A stretch of DNA of 64,000 bases from Austropuccinia psidii (GCA_023105745.1 JALGQZ010000006.1:36225686-36289685); one strand, 5' to 3'. Numbered from the stretch's first letter, positions 1-13,000 are shown. Translations and numbers: made by a program. Notes: generated from the letters alone by a model not told the origin.

Positions 1-560
1 TGGTTTGGGCAAAAGCTGTATTAAGCTTGTTTGGCCAATAACTTCTGTTGTAGTTGCGCTATGAGGAAATGGATGGCACCATCAGATAGCCCTGATTGTG
101 CTCTTTCCAAAAAGACCCCACTTTAAGTATCTCACACTAAAACTGTGAAAGTTAGATGAGAGGTGAATGTTTTGTTCACCCTTATTTGGTCTGAATTTGA
201 CCATAACTCAAGTAATATTGGTGCTAGCTCAGTTTGGCTAGTACCATTGGATAGCCCTGGCTTAGAGCTTCATTTTGAATACCCATTTGATGGGGTTAAG
301 CCTCTCCTTCTAGATTTTAGATGAGAGGTGAAAATTAAGGTTTATGCTCAGCAATAACTTTGAGCAGGAATAACTTTGTTATTTCTTGTCCTATGGTGAT
401 GGGACTTATATTTTCAGAAAGAGGTGAGTTTCCTCTTTCTTTTGATACCTTTTGAGCTAATTTGGCTCAGCTCCATGTTTTGGTGGTATTTTGGCTATAC
501 CATTGGTTTATGGTATTTTGGCTGTCATGCTTGTGCTCTGGTTTTGAGTCACAGGCTGAC
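1..560 (+). repeat. Dispersed repeat, inverted copy at 47100-47640
   Basis: This stretch matches the reverse complement of about 47100-47640 with scattered substitutions. Shared landmarks are GGATGGCACCATCAGATA near 70, AGATGAGAGGTGAA at 154 and 321, and ACAGGCTGACA near 550. It carries two internal blocks with the same GATGAGAGGTGAA core, so part of it is itself duplicated. It runs into the LTR-like sequence 560-1912 and is probably the variable part of that LTR. No gene is seen; the 424-633 open frame lies inside the repeat. Confidence 0.7.
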
Positions 561-1912
561 AATTAGACATTCAGATTCTACTAGCTCATACATGAAGAAT
601 GATGTAATTTGTATTATTATATTCAAGGTATAACCCCTTGAAATCAAGGTTTGAAGTTTAAAATATTGAATTTTGACAGAAAAGATGAGTTACAAGAAAA
701 ATCATCAAAGATAGATTTTTGATGATGTAATAAAATTCTCTTGGAAGTCTAATAATGACATTCAAAGCTATCTGATTTAACTCTCAGAATAGCTGTAGTG
801 TGTATAGTTTACCAGGTATTAATGATCAAAGCTTAAGCTTAAAACTGATCAGTTATGATCACTCACTGTAATCTTATTTTAGGTTTGACAGTTATATAAG
901 TGATAAAACTAGTGAATACTATTAGATTATGATTAATACTAATAAAATTCACGAATCTTAGGCTTCTTCCAAGCCTATGATGTCATCAAACCTAGAGTTA
1001 TAGTGATAACTCTAAATAATGGTGTAATAATGAGATAAGATGGTTTGATCATGAAGTAATCATCACTAAAACTTAAGATACTGATCATTTCCAGTGGATA
1101 CCATCATTAAGCGTCTACTAGAAGCCTACTGGACTCTAAAAGGGAAGTATTTACTTTAAATAGAGCTCTTTTTACTCTATTTTGCCCTCAGACTCATAAG
1201 AACAATCAAGCAATTAAATCCAAAGGTAAAACTTTATTTCTTTATATATAAATCTCTTATATTATCAAAGACCAAAATTCATCTTTATTATAATAATCAT
1301 CTTTGACATGATTACTCCAATTGTTCTCTTGTTTTGTTATAATTCTCTTAACAATTTCATTTTGACATAAAATGAAGAAAAATTGTAATTTCTCTTACTT
1401 TTATTTGTAAATACAATTTGAATAAGTTGTGTTTACAATATTTGGAGTAAACTCATTAAAAACTATTTTATTAAGCATCAAGAGTAGGTTATTTTCTCTT
1501 ATTATAAGAATTTCTCTTTATTATTACTATCAACAATTCTTTAATTAATATAAATAGTATTTATACCAATATATAACCTTAATATTAGTAATGGTATTGT
1601 TATTAATTTTTTTTATTAATAAAGAACAATTTCTTATGCCTTTATTATTTGTTAATAATAATAATAAAGTTTTTTTTGAATATATTCTTCATCATATACT
1701 AATATATTTATTTATTATAGTATTTTTTCATAATATAAATTATATTATCATATTTATCTAATAATATAATTATTTTTTACACCATAATTATAATAATTCT
1801 TTATTATTATAATTATATTTTTATCTTATTTATTGTAATTATAAGGATATTAATAGTACAATGAGTAAAATATTAGTAACTTTTACTTATTGTTTTATAG
1901 TCCAACCTTACA
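560..1912 (+). repeat. LTR-like sequence, opposite orientation to element 2
   Basis: The reverse complement of this stretch aligns with the right LTR of element 2 (9599 to about 10920). Examples are the AAACTTCAAACC / TTTCAAGGGGT block near 645 and 10850, and the terminal TTACA at 1908-1912, which mirrors the TGTAAAGT start at 9599. The orientation is therefore inverted relative to the neighbouring LTR fragment at 1913-2989. Its interior (1200-1900) is an extremely AT-rich run. No gene is seen. Confidence 0.7.
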
Positions 1913-2989
1913 CTAAGTTTCCTGAAACAATAGGCTTTTGAGAAGACTAAAATTTGTGGATTTTATTAGTTTGAACCATGATAAACTAGTATTCACCACC
2001 TTTATCACCTATATAACTGTTAAAATTAAACTTAAATTACAGTTAGTGATCATAAATGATCAATTTTAAGCTTAAGCTTGGATTATTAGTAGCTTTAGAG
2101 TTATACATGCAACAGCTATTAATAGAGTTAATTATGATAGCTTGAAATTTCATTAACTAACTGCCAAGAGCATCTTCTAACATAATCAAAACTCTATTTT
2201 TGATATTTTTCTTGTATCTCATCTTTTCTGTCAAAATTTACCATTTTAAAATTCAAACCATGATTTCAAGGGGTTATACCTTGAATATAATGATAAAAAT
2301 TACATAATTATTCATTTATGAGCTAGTAGAATTTGAATATGCACTTTTTTCAAGATTGGACCACTTTCACAACAAAGTGGTCAACAGCTAGAACAATTTT
2401 GTTCACTAAACCCTTACAGGGTATAACCTTGTTCATAGCTGGTCAAAAAAGTCTATATCTGTATTCCTACAGAAATTATGTGGTATATGTATTTTTGGTT
2501 CAACTCTCTATCATGTATATTTCAAGAGATATGAGAACAAAGCCATGAATATATGTGCTGATAATAAAAGTGCATATATTCAGGTTATTTCCTGAATTAT
2601 TAACTTTAAAGATATGAAATAAAATCTCATATGTGTAATATTTAATGGTGAATCCAATGGTCGAATTTCTTTCACATATTGATCCTTTGGTTTCTGATAT
2701 AATCAAGGTTTTATGCCCTTTTATGGCATTTTTTACTTATCACTCAGTAAGTATTGTCTTTTCAGATATGACATAAAAGTGTTAAATGTGTATTTTAACT
2801 TTGAAAATCTAATGGTGAAACTTGGTTTGTATTTTTACTCTTAAGATTCAGAGTTAGTCAAAATTTATGCCTTTTGATGGCATTTTTATTTATTTTAAAA
2901 TAATAATTTTAATTCTTATTATTAGAATAAATATTGTAAAGTTGTTTTGTGAACTTCATGAATATTTGGTATTATCTCAAATGCTCACA
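1913..2989 (-). repeat. 3' LTR fragment of element 2
   Basis: Colinear with about 10502-11584 of the right LTR, same orientation. Shared blocks include CTCTCTATCATGTATATTTC, the duplicated AAAGTGGTCAACAGCTA segment and the TTCTTATTATTAGAATAAAT block before the end. It ends GCTCACA at 2989. On the minus strand the LTR thus begins TGTGAGC, preceded by a G-rich polypurine-like GGTGGTAGGTA. The portion corresponding to 9599-10501 is missing. No gene inside; the short open frames at 2333-2706 are LTR sequence. Confidence 0.75.
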
Positions 2990-3127
2990 TTACCTACCAC
3001 CAAAAAAGATTTTACCACAATATGATATAGTTAATTAGGGTATCATTCACTGTTCTACCTCTTTATTAGAGTTTTATCAGTCTTAAAGCTCTATAATGCT
3101 CAAATTCTCTATTATTTAGGCTTTCTT

Positions 3128-4400
3128 TCATGTCTAAACATTCTTAATAGCTTATCTGAATTAGTAATATATTTCTCAAGTAACCATTCATCTTCTTGAG
3201 TTGGTTTTCTATACCTCACAAGGTATTCCCTTTCTTTTTTGTTTCTTGTCCTCCTTTCTTTAAGGACTTTTACAACTTTCTTTTCTTCTCCTTCTTATGG
3301 AGGGGGAATTTCAAGTGGTGCTTTATTTCTTAGGGGAAATAACTCTGTATAAATTGAGCTGTCAGGATTTATCAGACATACAGGGAAAGCTGGTTGTTTA
3401 TTCATTAATTCACCTGCGAGTTCTAGTTGCACAGCATTAGGGCAATGTAATACTCTTATCATAAAGACTCCTGAAAAGGAATCTTTAACCTTCTTTGGAC
3501 CTTTAATGTTATTGAAGTTTAGATATGATACTAAGACCAAGTCCCCTTTAAAGTCATGTGGCGTATGACTTTTTCCCATCTTTCTTTTGCATACTTGAAA
3601 GAATCTTGGATAAATCTGTTGGAATGATGGCTTGCTTTGTCAAGAATAATTTTGAAACTACTTTCTGTTGGATTTATATCCACTAAGTTCTTTTTGAGAG
3701 TATCATACGGAAGTCTTTGATTACAACTTTTTTATAGCATTGCTGGTGTCCTTCTAATTGAACAATGGCTTGATGTCCTATATTCTAGTTCAAGAGCTGG
3801 TATTAAGGTACACCAATAATGAGTACAACCATCAGAGTATTTGAGTTCTAGGGCATAATCACAGAATATTCTGATCATTTCTTCCAAAGTTTGTATAATT
3901 CTTTCTTCTGAACCATCAGTTTGAGGGTGGTAAGCTGTTGAGAATGATAGCTTTGTTCCAAACGGGTTATGGAGATTTGTCCATAATTCTAAAGTTAATT
4001 TTGGATCTCTATCACTTATTATATTTTGGAATAAGCCTGTATTACTAATGACTTTATTCCATATTATTATGGCTTTTTCCATAGCTGTGTCATCTTCATG
4101 GCATGGTAAGAACATTGGGGTGTTGCTGTACCTGTCAACTAGTACTAGGCATGCATTAAAACTCCTGTCTCCTCCTGGAGGTAAGGCTGTTACCCAATCC
4201 ATGTGAACTATTTCCCATGGGGATTTTGGTTCTTGTATTTGCATTATCATTCCGAACTTCTTGTCTGTGGCCCTGTTTGCCTTTTGACATCTGTCACAGG
4301 TTTGGAAATTATGTTCAACATTGTTTCTGCAATTTGTCCATCAAGAGCAGGTTTTCACTCTCTCTAGTGTCCTATCTTCTGAAAGATCTTCAGAAACAAC
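3128..4400 (-). pseudogene. Integrase and chromodomain of element 2
   Basis: Minus-strand integrase relic. The core frame 4250-3732 keeps the catalytic aspartates in the MDWVTALPPGG and SDRDPK motifs and the glutamate region as DGSEER, with HPQTDG before it. The C-terminal module lies at 3579-3295 (GDLVLVSYLNFNNIKGPKK, then FPVCLINP). After a frameshift near 3290, the conceptual reading EREYLVRYRKP, then EDEWL, shows a chromodomain, which in this family targets integration to heterochromatin. The zinc-binding N-terminus falls in the degenerate 4250-4400 stretch. Frames differ between the pieces, so no full protein can be made. Confidence 0.85.
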
Positions 4401-6150
4401 ACTCTCATGAAATTCATTTAGTATAGTGTTTATCAGAGTTATATCTTTCAAGTTCATAAAAAATGTGTGTTTTGTCCTATGATAAATAATTACATCAAGG
4501 AGGTGGAGTCTTCCTTCATCATATGAGTTTTTCCATACTTCATCTAGTTTGGAGGATAATTATCTGTCTTTATAATATTTCATTAGAATTTGGGAAAACA
4601 TATGTCACTTTTTGTCCATCTTGAAGCTTTCTTTAACTTCATCAAAGAATTCTGTGCCAATATATGTAACACATATGCCTATTATATGATGTTCTTCATG
4701 TGGTACCCATGCTGGGTTTTCAGGTATATTATCTGAAGCCCGTCTTCTGAGATCATCTGAATTTTTATGAATATTTCCAGATTAATGAAGTATAGTCATA
4801 TTTCCTCTATATTCTTGGATAAAAATATGCCATCTAATCATGTGTCTATTTGGTATCTTCATGGTTAATAAAGATTTTACAGAATTGCAGTCTGTGATGA
4901 AATCAAACACTGTTCCCTACAAATGGTAGTGTAATTTTTCTAAATCCCACACTAAGAAAAGGAATTAAATTTGGCTCTCTCCATATCTTGCTTCTATTGG
5001 CCTGATTTGTATTGAAATGAAGAAAATTGGTACTTCAACAGGTTTATCATTGATTATTTGTGTCTGGTGTAGTGCAGAACCTAGTCCTTCTCCACAAGAA
5101 TAAATGTATTGTTTGAAAGGTAGTTTCCAATCTGGAATTAGAAGAAATGGGGCATTTGTGGGGATTTTTTCAATTACTCATATGATTTAACTCTTTCTTC
5201 AGTCATTCAATAGACTGTTTCTTGGTCACAGAGCTTATACAAGGATTTGAAAATTCTTGAAAAGTATTCTATATGCTGTCTGTAATAACCATAAAATCAT
5301 AGCAGTGATTGCATTTATGTTTTGGTGTGGGGCATTGGTTTCAGTAGTACTGAAGCTACTTTATTTCTTTCTATGCCTAAACTTAGTCCAGATACAAAAT
5401 TTCCTAGTGCTTTTAGTTCACTATATGAAAAATGACATTTTTTCAAAGAAATTATCATATTTACTTCCACTATATTGTGCAAGACTCTTGTCTAGTTGTT
5501 TTAAGTGATTTTCCCAGGTTTCTGAGCAAACTATGATATCATCAATTTCAATAATTAATCATTCTTCTGAAAAATATTCAGGAAATATGGTCTTAATCAT
5601 TCTTTTATAGTGGGGGTTCATTTCTTATACCTGATGGAATCCTTAAATATTCATATATTCCATAGTAAACTATTATCCTCAGTAGTTTCTTGGCATTTTC
5701 TGTTAATAAATTATGATGAAAACACTTTAGAGCATCCATGGATGTATTCAACTTAGCCTGTGACAATTGTCTTAATGTCTCATGGATTCTGGGTATTGGA
5801 TATCTGTCAGGGATAGTCTAGGTATTGAAAGATCTAAAGTCCCCTACCATCATTGATTTCCCATTGTTCCAAGATATAACGACAGGTGTAGTGACTTCTA
5901 CCTGTTCATTATGCCCTCCTTTTCTTAACACTCCAAGGTCCATTAAATCCTTAATGTGTACCTCTAAGGCATTTCTAGCTCTTGGGCTTTCTAGGTAAGC
6001 TGGTATTTTTAACAGGGGTGGATAGGGTCTTTCTAAATTAATAATGGTGTCTAACTAATGTCCAATGATAGAACCTAGTGGTTCTTTTTCAGTTTCAAAG
6101 GCACTTTTGTATTTAAATAATAGCTCAATCAGTCTTCCTTTCATTTTCTG
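4400..6150 (-). pseudogene. Reverse transcriptase / RNase H relic of element 2
   Basis: No long open frame survives, but minus-strand reading recovers colinear family motifs. Near 6040-5870 there are RPYPPLL, ARNALEVHIKDLMDLGVLRK and EQVEVTTPVV, the usual RT entry region. Near 5560-5530 there is IDDIIVCSETWE, the RT catalytic box with both aspartates kept, though the usual Tyr before IDD reads as Glu. Position between protease and integrase fits. Further RNase H sequence should lie to about 4450 but is too eroded to delimit. The + strand frame at 5257-5508 is a shadow. Confidence 0.75.
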
Positions 6151-6181
6151 TTAATTCCTGATTGAATTTTGCCTCTGTAAG

Positions 6182-6763
6182 CTATTCAGTTATGAATGAA
6201 TGTCTTTCTGGGTTTTTCTCTTCATTTTTTAAAACAGTAATTTGCTTTTTATTGTTCAAAAAACCAAATTTCTGTCTTTTATTGTCTCCTATGGTAAAAT
6301 ATCTACCTTTCTTGTTACAGATATCTATACCATAAATGGACAAGTAAACATTTCCTAGTATAAAATGGTTACTAGTACAGTTTTCCATTACTAAAAACTC
6401 TACTCTCACTATTATACATTGGGAAGGGTGAGGAAAAATTAGTTTAAAGTCAATTATTCCAAGGGGATTCATGCTTTCACTTGCACTACTAAATTCAACC
6501 CCTTGTATTGGTATAATATTCCCTTCCCAATCTGGTATAATTGTTTGTAAATAACGATTACCAACACAAGTGTAGTATGCTCCTGTGTCCAGGTTTACAT
6601 TTTCCTCTTTGTTTTCTACCATAAAAATACTTATACTTGATTTTCCAGCTGTATATCCCATTCCTTTTGAAGGTTTGGTTCTTTGCAGTTTGGCATCTTG
6701 TATATTTGTGAGGCTTGTGTAAGATGTTCCAATTTGTGGTAAGCTTGAGTTGACATCTAACAC
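6182..6763 (-). pseudogene. Aspartic protease region of element 2
   Basis: A 193-codon minus-strand open piece. It contains the retropepsin active site NLDTGAYYTCVG near the middle, then the family motifs FSSASESMNPLGIIDF and NHFILGN. The protease would cleave the gag-pol polyprotein inside virus-like particles. It lies directly downstream of the zinc-knuckle piece (6812-7099), broken from it by a stop around 6790. It is one of the better kept segments of the element, but it cannot be expressed in frame with the rest. Confidence 0.85.
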
Positions 6764-6811
6764 CTCATATATTAAATCAATATTATTAATTTATGCATTA
6801 ATTATATTAAT

Positions 6812-8897
6812 TTAATCACTTTCAGAAGTTTCGGATTCTTCAGTGTTTTTTTCAGAATCATATTCTTTTTCCTTATCATTTTGGTCTTCTGATTCCAAAA
6901 TTTCATTGATTTTTGCCTTTTTGAGGCAATTATTGGCTAAGTGTCCAGTACCACCACATTTGTAGAATTTTGTTTGCTCATTAGTGTTGGTTATATTGTG
7001 TTTCAAAGGTTCTATTGGCTTATCTTCATTAATAAATGCTTCATTTGGACTTTTCATGTCCAATATTTTCCATGTTCTGCCAATTTTGGCTCTTGTCACT
7101 ATGTCCTCTAGTGCATTGAGCTACGCCTCTGTGGAACATGGCTCTATGCATCTGCTTCTCAGGGAATGTTCCAGTTCTCCTTCACATTTTTTAAGTATTT
7201 TCATATGCACCATCTTTTGTGACATTTCTGGGTACAGTGCATTTAATATTTTAACTTTTCTCAAGAACTAAGTCAAACATTTATTCTTATCTGGGGGAAA
7301 AAAAGAAATTTTCAAATGAATTTTCTATTTTGTACCTCCAGAAATCATTTGCCAACTTGGTGATCATTTTATTTTTCCACCAAGACAAGGTATTTTTGCC
7401 ATTTGTTTGTCTTATGCCATAATACCATTTCTTTGTAGATTTCTCAAATAATGAATGTAATATTGCAGCAATCAATTCATCTGGTATGGCAAAATCCTCT
7501 TGTAATATGTCAATTGTTTTAATAAATGGCATATGGTCATACTCACCTTCACCTGTTAATGTTTTCCATTCTTTCAGTTGAGATCCTTCCTTCATTAAGA
7601 CTTGATTGTTGCCTTGATGGCTTGAGTCTGTTATAAAGGGGTCTGTCATTTCCTCTTTTGGTTTAAAAGGACTTCTTGTGTGAGAAAAGGGATTGATAAC
7701 TTTGGCGTTATAAGCTAGCCTCATTTATTTTATCCATTTTCTCAGTGATACATCTTATTTCACTTTGAATGTCATATTTATGATTCAGTCTTGCTTAATC
7801 ACGTTTTTCTACATGATCTAGAAGTAATTCTTGATGTGATGAAGTCTTTTCTTCAAATGTTTCAACAGAATACTTAATTTGTTTAATTTTTCTGTCAGAT
7901 TATCAATACTCAAATCATAATTGATTCTAAAAGTCTTTTCTCTGATATCTATCATGTATTTATACAGTTCCTGTTGTCCTTGTATCAATGTTTGAGTATT
8001 GTCAATTGAGACTTTTGTTTTATTATTTTCAGCCATAAATTTGATGCTGTCAATTTTTTTTATTTTGTACAATGATTTTTGTTAAAGATGATAAGCTTCT
8101 ATTTATTTCTTGTAAGGATAATAAGCCATTTTTAATGTCTTTTAGAGTAAATACACTATTTTTTTAATTTCTGTTTAAGTATTTACAAAATCAGGAGACA
8201 GATTTATTTCTTTGGGAAATGGGGTTGTCTCATTCTTTGTTTGTCTTTTTCCTTGAATTCCATAAAGGTTCTGGCCATGTTGAAGACATTCTCTATGGCA
8301 TCCTTTTGGATTCTTGGAATCTTGTAGCTTGGGGAATATGGTTTACTAAAGTTTTTTTCTTATTATTCTTCCCTTCTTGAAGAGGTTGGCTGGCTTGAGG
8401 CTTGCTGGTAGAAGCTATTGGGGCTTCTTCCTTCCTTACCTCCCTCTTTTTGGGATTTTGCTCCTTTATTTTTTTGATTTGAGGTTTGGATGATAGTGGA
8501 TTCCATCCATTGGAGTATCTCACTATTTCCTCCTCTGAGGAACTTCTTCAGGATGTTCCAGGAGTTCATCACTCCTTGGTGGATTTGTGGCAATCTTCCC
8601 CAATCCTTGTTCTTGTACACCATGTAGTACTGCTTGTACTGGCTCATGTATATGTCTATCTGAGCCCTCTGAATGTGATTTTTACCTGTTGGAGTTACTC
8701 ATACTTAGTTCCAACTTGGGATCAGATATTATAGCAATTTCTGAGACTTGAATTTGGGATATGGAACCTCCTTGTGTAGATTCTGTTCCACTGGGTATTT
8801 TTCCCTTTCTTTTGCCTTTTGAGGGATCAATTCTACCTCTGAGTCCAGCTCCATATGATTGGATGCAGAATTGGGATTCTCTTCCAGTAGTCATCAT
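6812..8897 (-). pseudogene. Gag of element 2, in fragments
   Basis: Minus-strand gag in at least four pieces: 8897-8682, 8647-8293 (two overlapping frames), 8072-7818, 7724-7287 and 7099-6812. The 7724-7287 piece has the capsid-like core (GEGEYDHMPFIKTID, then KWYYGIRQ and a WWKNKMITKLAND block). The 7099-6812 piece carries the nucleocapsid zinc knuckle. It reads FYKCGGTGHLANNC, so the first cysteine of the C-x2-C-x4-H-x4-C motif is gone. An acidic, serine-rich tail follows. Stops and frameshifts separate all pieces, so this is not translatable as one product. Confidence 0.8.
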
Positions 8898-9580
8898 TGA
8901 GGAATAAGAAATAAAAAAGATTTCAGAACACTACATAATATTTTTATGGAAATTGTAAGAGAGGTACTCACCTTCAAAGTCTTGAACAGTGGGTCCTTAA
9001 AAGACTAATTTATTTGCCTCTCTTTTCTTATTAACAACAGGTGTTGGAGAACTTTGACAAGTTTCTTCAACCAATTCCTCAACAGTGGTCTGTGTGTTTT
9101 TGGTTGGGCTGTATTCAAACACTGAAAAAGACAGAAAAATGTAATTATTTTTTATAAAAAGTGTTATTTTTGAGAAGATATGTAAATTTCCATTTAAAAT
9201 TGCTTTTATATCTTTGTAAATAAATGAAATGAATAAAAGAGATGAAAAAATGAATAAGAATGTTTTTTTATTGTATTTTTTTATTTTTTAAAGATTAAAA
9301 TAAAAATTAAGATGATCATTTTAAAATTAAATTATAGTATGAATTCTTTTTTAATTTAAAACTATCTCTTTTAATAACTAGAGTAACTCAAAGAAAGTTC
9401 TTGCAAGTCTAACGATATAAAAAAACCATGTGTGAGACAATACAATTGCTTTCCAAATGCCTCAATAGCTTTCAAAATACATAAATTTAAAATTATGATA
9501 TAATCTTATGATTATAAATATAATGTTTTATTGGATAAACCCAATTTGATTGTTTTTTAAAGGTTGTTTAAGTGAATATC
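8898..9580. other. Untranslated leader of element 2
   Basis: The interval between the gag start and the primer-binding-like site. It is AT-rich with a run of A/T homopolymers at 9150-9330. I see no coding potential. By position it is the 5' leader of the minus-strand element. Confidence 0.5.
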
Positions 9581-9598
9581 ATGGCCAGGCCCCCAAAT
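9581..9598 (-). other. Primer-binding-like site of element 2
   Basis: Read on the minus strand, the LTR ends in TTTACA and is followed by TTTGGGGGCCTGGCCATG. A TGG start just after the LTR is the usual form of a site complementary to a tRNA 3' CCA end. The tRNA is not identified. The GC-rich block stands out strongly in this AT-rich context. Confidence 0.55.
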
Positions 9599-11584
9599 GT
9601 AAAGTATGACTATGAAAAAATAAGTAAACATTACCAATATTTTACTTATTTTACTATTAATCTCCTTATTAAATTGAAGAGTAAGATACAGAATAATCAT
9701 AGTAATAAAGAATTATTATAATTATGGCGTAAGTATAATTATCTTATTAAATAAGTATAATAATACAAATTATATTAAAAAAATGCATATAATAAAAATA
9801 AATATATCAATATACTTTATAGCACTTTATTGTTATTGAAAACAAATAATAAAGGGGTAAAAAATTGTTATTTAAAGACAAAAGACAATTTATAACAATA
9901 TTATTACCAATATTAAGCTTACATATTAATATTAATACTATTTATATTAATAAAAGAATCATTCAAATATAATAATAAAGAGAAATTATTGTGATAAGAT
10001 GAAATAACCTAATTTCAATACTTGAAATAATAATATTGAATAAATTTACACCTAAAACTGTAAACAAAACTTATTTAAATTGTATTCAAAATTAAAAAAT
10101 AGAAGAAATTACTAATATTCTTGTTTTTATGTGGAATTAGAGATTTTAGACAGAAATTTAACAAAAAAAAATTAAAAACTGATTTAATCATGACAATATT
10201 GATGATTCAAATAAGAATGAACTTAAGTCTTTAAGTACATAAGACTTTTATATAACAATAATAAATATTTTGCCTTTGGTTTTAATAATTTAATGTTTTT
10301 GTTGCATATGAGGGGGAAATAGAGGTGAAAAGAGCTCTTGATATAGTAAAATCCACCCGCCTAGATTCCAAAAGGCTTCTAGTAGATGTTTACTGATGGT
10401 ATCAACTGGAATTGATCAGTTGTTTAAGGTTTAGTGATGATTACATCATAGTTAAACAATCTTATTTCATTATTACCCCATTATTTAGAGGTATCACTGT
10501 AACTCTAAGTTTGCTGAAATCATAGGCTTGGCAGAATACTAAGATTAATGCATTATATTATTTTTAATCATAAGAAACTAGTATTAACCATTTTCATCAC
10601 TTATATGACTGCTAAACTTAAATTAAGATTACAATGAGTGATTATAAATGATCCATTTTAAGCTGAAACTTTGATCATTAATAACATCTGAGTTATACAT
10701 GCTACAGAAATTCAAATAGTGACTTCTGATAGCTTGAAATTTGATTTTTACGCTCCTGAGAGAATTTTACCAAATCATAACAACTCCATTTTTGATATTT
10801 TTCTTGTAACTCATCTTTTCTGTCAAAATTTACTATTTTAAACTTCAAACCATGATTTCAAGGGGTTTTACCTTGAATATAATGATAAAAATTACATCAT
10901 TATTCATTTATGAGCTAGTGGAATCTGAATATGCACTTTGCTTTGAGTTTGGGCCACTTTCACAGCAAAGTGGTCAACAGCTATAACAATTTTGTTCAAT
11001 AAACCCTTTAAAGTTAAAACCTTGTTTATAGCTTTTAAATAAAGCTTCTATATGTATTCCTACAGCAAAGTGGTGCTATATTGATTTTTGGTGCAACTCT
11101 CTATCATGTATATTTCAAGAGATATGAGCCAAAAACCATGAATATATGCGCTGATCATAAAAGTGCATATATCCAGGTTATTTCCTTAAGTATTGACTTT
11201 ACAGATATAAAATAAAAGTGCTATATGTGTAATATTTTATCCAGAATATAATGAAACAGCTTATTTCACATTTTGATTCATTGTTTTCTGATATAATCAA
11301 GGATTTATGACTTTTTATGGGATTTTTTACTTATTACTCAGTAATTATGGTCTTTTCAGATATGAAATAAAATTTTTATATGTGTATTTTACCTTGGTGA
11401 ATCTAATGGTGGAATTTATGTCAAATTTTTATTCATTACATTTAGAGGTAATCAAGAATTTGTGCCCTTTTGTGGCATTTTTATTTATTTTAAGATAATA
11501 ATTTGAATTCTTATTATTAGAATAAATATTGTAAAGTTGTTTTGCGAACTTGTTGGATATGTGGTCATCTCTCAAAGGCTCATA
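9599..11584 (-). repeat. 5' LTR of element 2, about 1986 bp
   Basis: On + it begins TGTAAAGTATGAC and ends GGCTCATA. On the element's own strand it therefore starts TATGAGCC (TGTGAGC in the left copy) and ends TTTACA. It pairs with 1913-2989 in direct orientation and with 560-1912 in inverted orientation. The first 500 bp on + is an AT-rich run. The open frame at 11307-11498 is not a gene. Confidence 0.75.
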
Positions 11585-11589
11585 GAGTA

Positions 11590-12260
11590 TAAAGTTTTAT
11601 CCACATTTGTTTGTTGTTGACCCCTCTGGGTAGGTCCTTTAAGACTTATATATTAACCATATCAGTCACATGCCAACCAAAAATTCTTCCCTTGGTGAGA
11701 ATTTTCCTTTGTTAATAAATAGCCATGAATTTGAGCCCAATTTTTTGCTAAATAGATCAGGGTATCTAAATCATTGAACCTTGCAAGTGGAGGTGGCCCT
11801 AATTTCACTATATAGCTATATAAATCATTAAAAGAGTAGTGCATTAATGTAAATATATGGAAGCTTAAATCCAGTGGAGTAGTAATATTTATCTTGGTCA
11901 GTAATGAGAGGGAATTGTTCATGAGGAACCAAAAAAGAAGGTGTACAATTAGCAGTGGCCTGTATAGGTGATTTTATTTAATCAATATCACTTTTGAATT
12001 GAATTGTCCCAGATTCATGTAGATTCAACGCTTCAATTGGTTGTAATTACTCCATTATAGAGGTCAGGAATTCAGGTTGTGGAAGTTTTTGAGGCTTCAA
12101 CCTTTGCCTGGGAGTTAATATAGTATTTTGAGAAGGATAAAAACAATCTTATTCATTATAATGGTCTGAATTTTTATCAACTTGGGAGTAATCAGGCTCA
12201 AAATAAAAGATAGGTAACATATGGGGTTGATGAGAATGATATTTGAAATAATTGATGTGC
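11590..12260 (-). pseudogene. Truncated MULE transposase N-terminus (FAR1-type domain)
   Basis: Minus-strand coding relic. The 11922-11662 frame reads ARFNDLDTLIYLAKNWAQIHGY, and after a stop the CDxxG signature continues as CD-stop-YG. This resembles the start of the FAR1-like DNA-binding domain of fungal Mutator-like transposases, such as the one at 24542. The frame upstream to about 12260 gives a Pro/Gln-rich stretch (TPRQRLKPQKLPQPEF) with several stops. It ends abruptly beside the LTR at 11584, and the catalytic part is absent. Assignment rests on motif resemblance only. Confidence 0.55.
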
Positions 12261-13000
12261 TTAAGAAATATAGATATAAAAAATTATGTATTTTTTGGTG
12301 GAATATAGATTTATATCAATAGCTCAAGTGTCTAAGAATAATTTTGTATTTATATATTTTGGAAAATAGGAACACCTTTCCAATTAATACACACTGATAT
12401 TGGAAACCTGTGGTTATATTCAGAATGATTTTACAATAGAAATTTTACGAAAATTATGATTATTCATGATTTTAATCAGTAATTATTTACTTATTTTCAA
12501 TTGAATAAACATCTGGATATCAAAATAGGATCATACTACAATGGATTATGGGATGAAACTCTATTCCAAGGGAGTTGTTTTTTGAGTATTTTTTGGGAAA
12601 AATCAAACCTAGATTTATGAACACATCCAAATGCACTTGGAACGTTTTGCAAGTATTCAAATATTTTTATATATTGATCAAACGGATTCTTGATTGATGT
12701 GGTAACTCCAAAAAGGAAGATGAATTCGGTGACAGGTGTAGAACTTGAGTTTAATCACAGCTCTCATTAAGCTTAAGTTCCTGAGGGAAACAATCAAAAA
12801 ATTCCATAGGTCTTTTTGAGCGTGGAACTATTTTGGATTCTGTATTCTTATATATGAATTAGAAGCTTCTAGACCAAAAATTTAATAACAAAATTATGAC
12901 CCTCTTTGTATCCTCATTGAGTTTATTAAAGGGATTCTCATTTCAATTTGTGGCGTAGCACTACCATCCTTTCTTATAGTTTCATAAAAATACTTCTCTT
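12260..13000. other. No gene seen
   Basis: AT-rich sequence. No open frame or repeat relationship that I can support. Confidence 0.4.

Larger units (their letters stand above)
1913..11584 (-). mobile_element. Element 2: decayed Ty3/gypsy chromovirus
   Basis: A minus-strand LTR retrotransposon, read from right to left. The right (5') LTR is 9599-11584. Next come a primer-binding-like site, gag (8897-7287), zinc knuckle (about 6950), protease (6763-6182), RT/RNase H relics (6150-4450), integrase (4400-3295), chromodomain (3283-3128), and a left (3') LTR of which only 1913-2989 remains. All domains are broken by stops and frameshifts, so the element is dead. The left LTR is cut at 1913 against an inverted LTR, so no target duplication can be assigned. 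Confidence 0.85.

Noticed and set aside
5257..5508. 83-codon + strand frame
   Set aside because: Antisense shadow of the RT region of element 2, whose minus-strand motifs are recognisable there.
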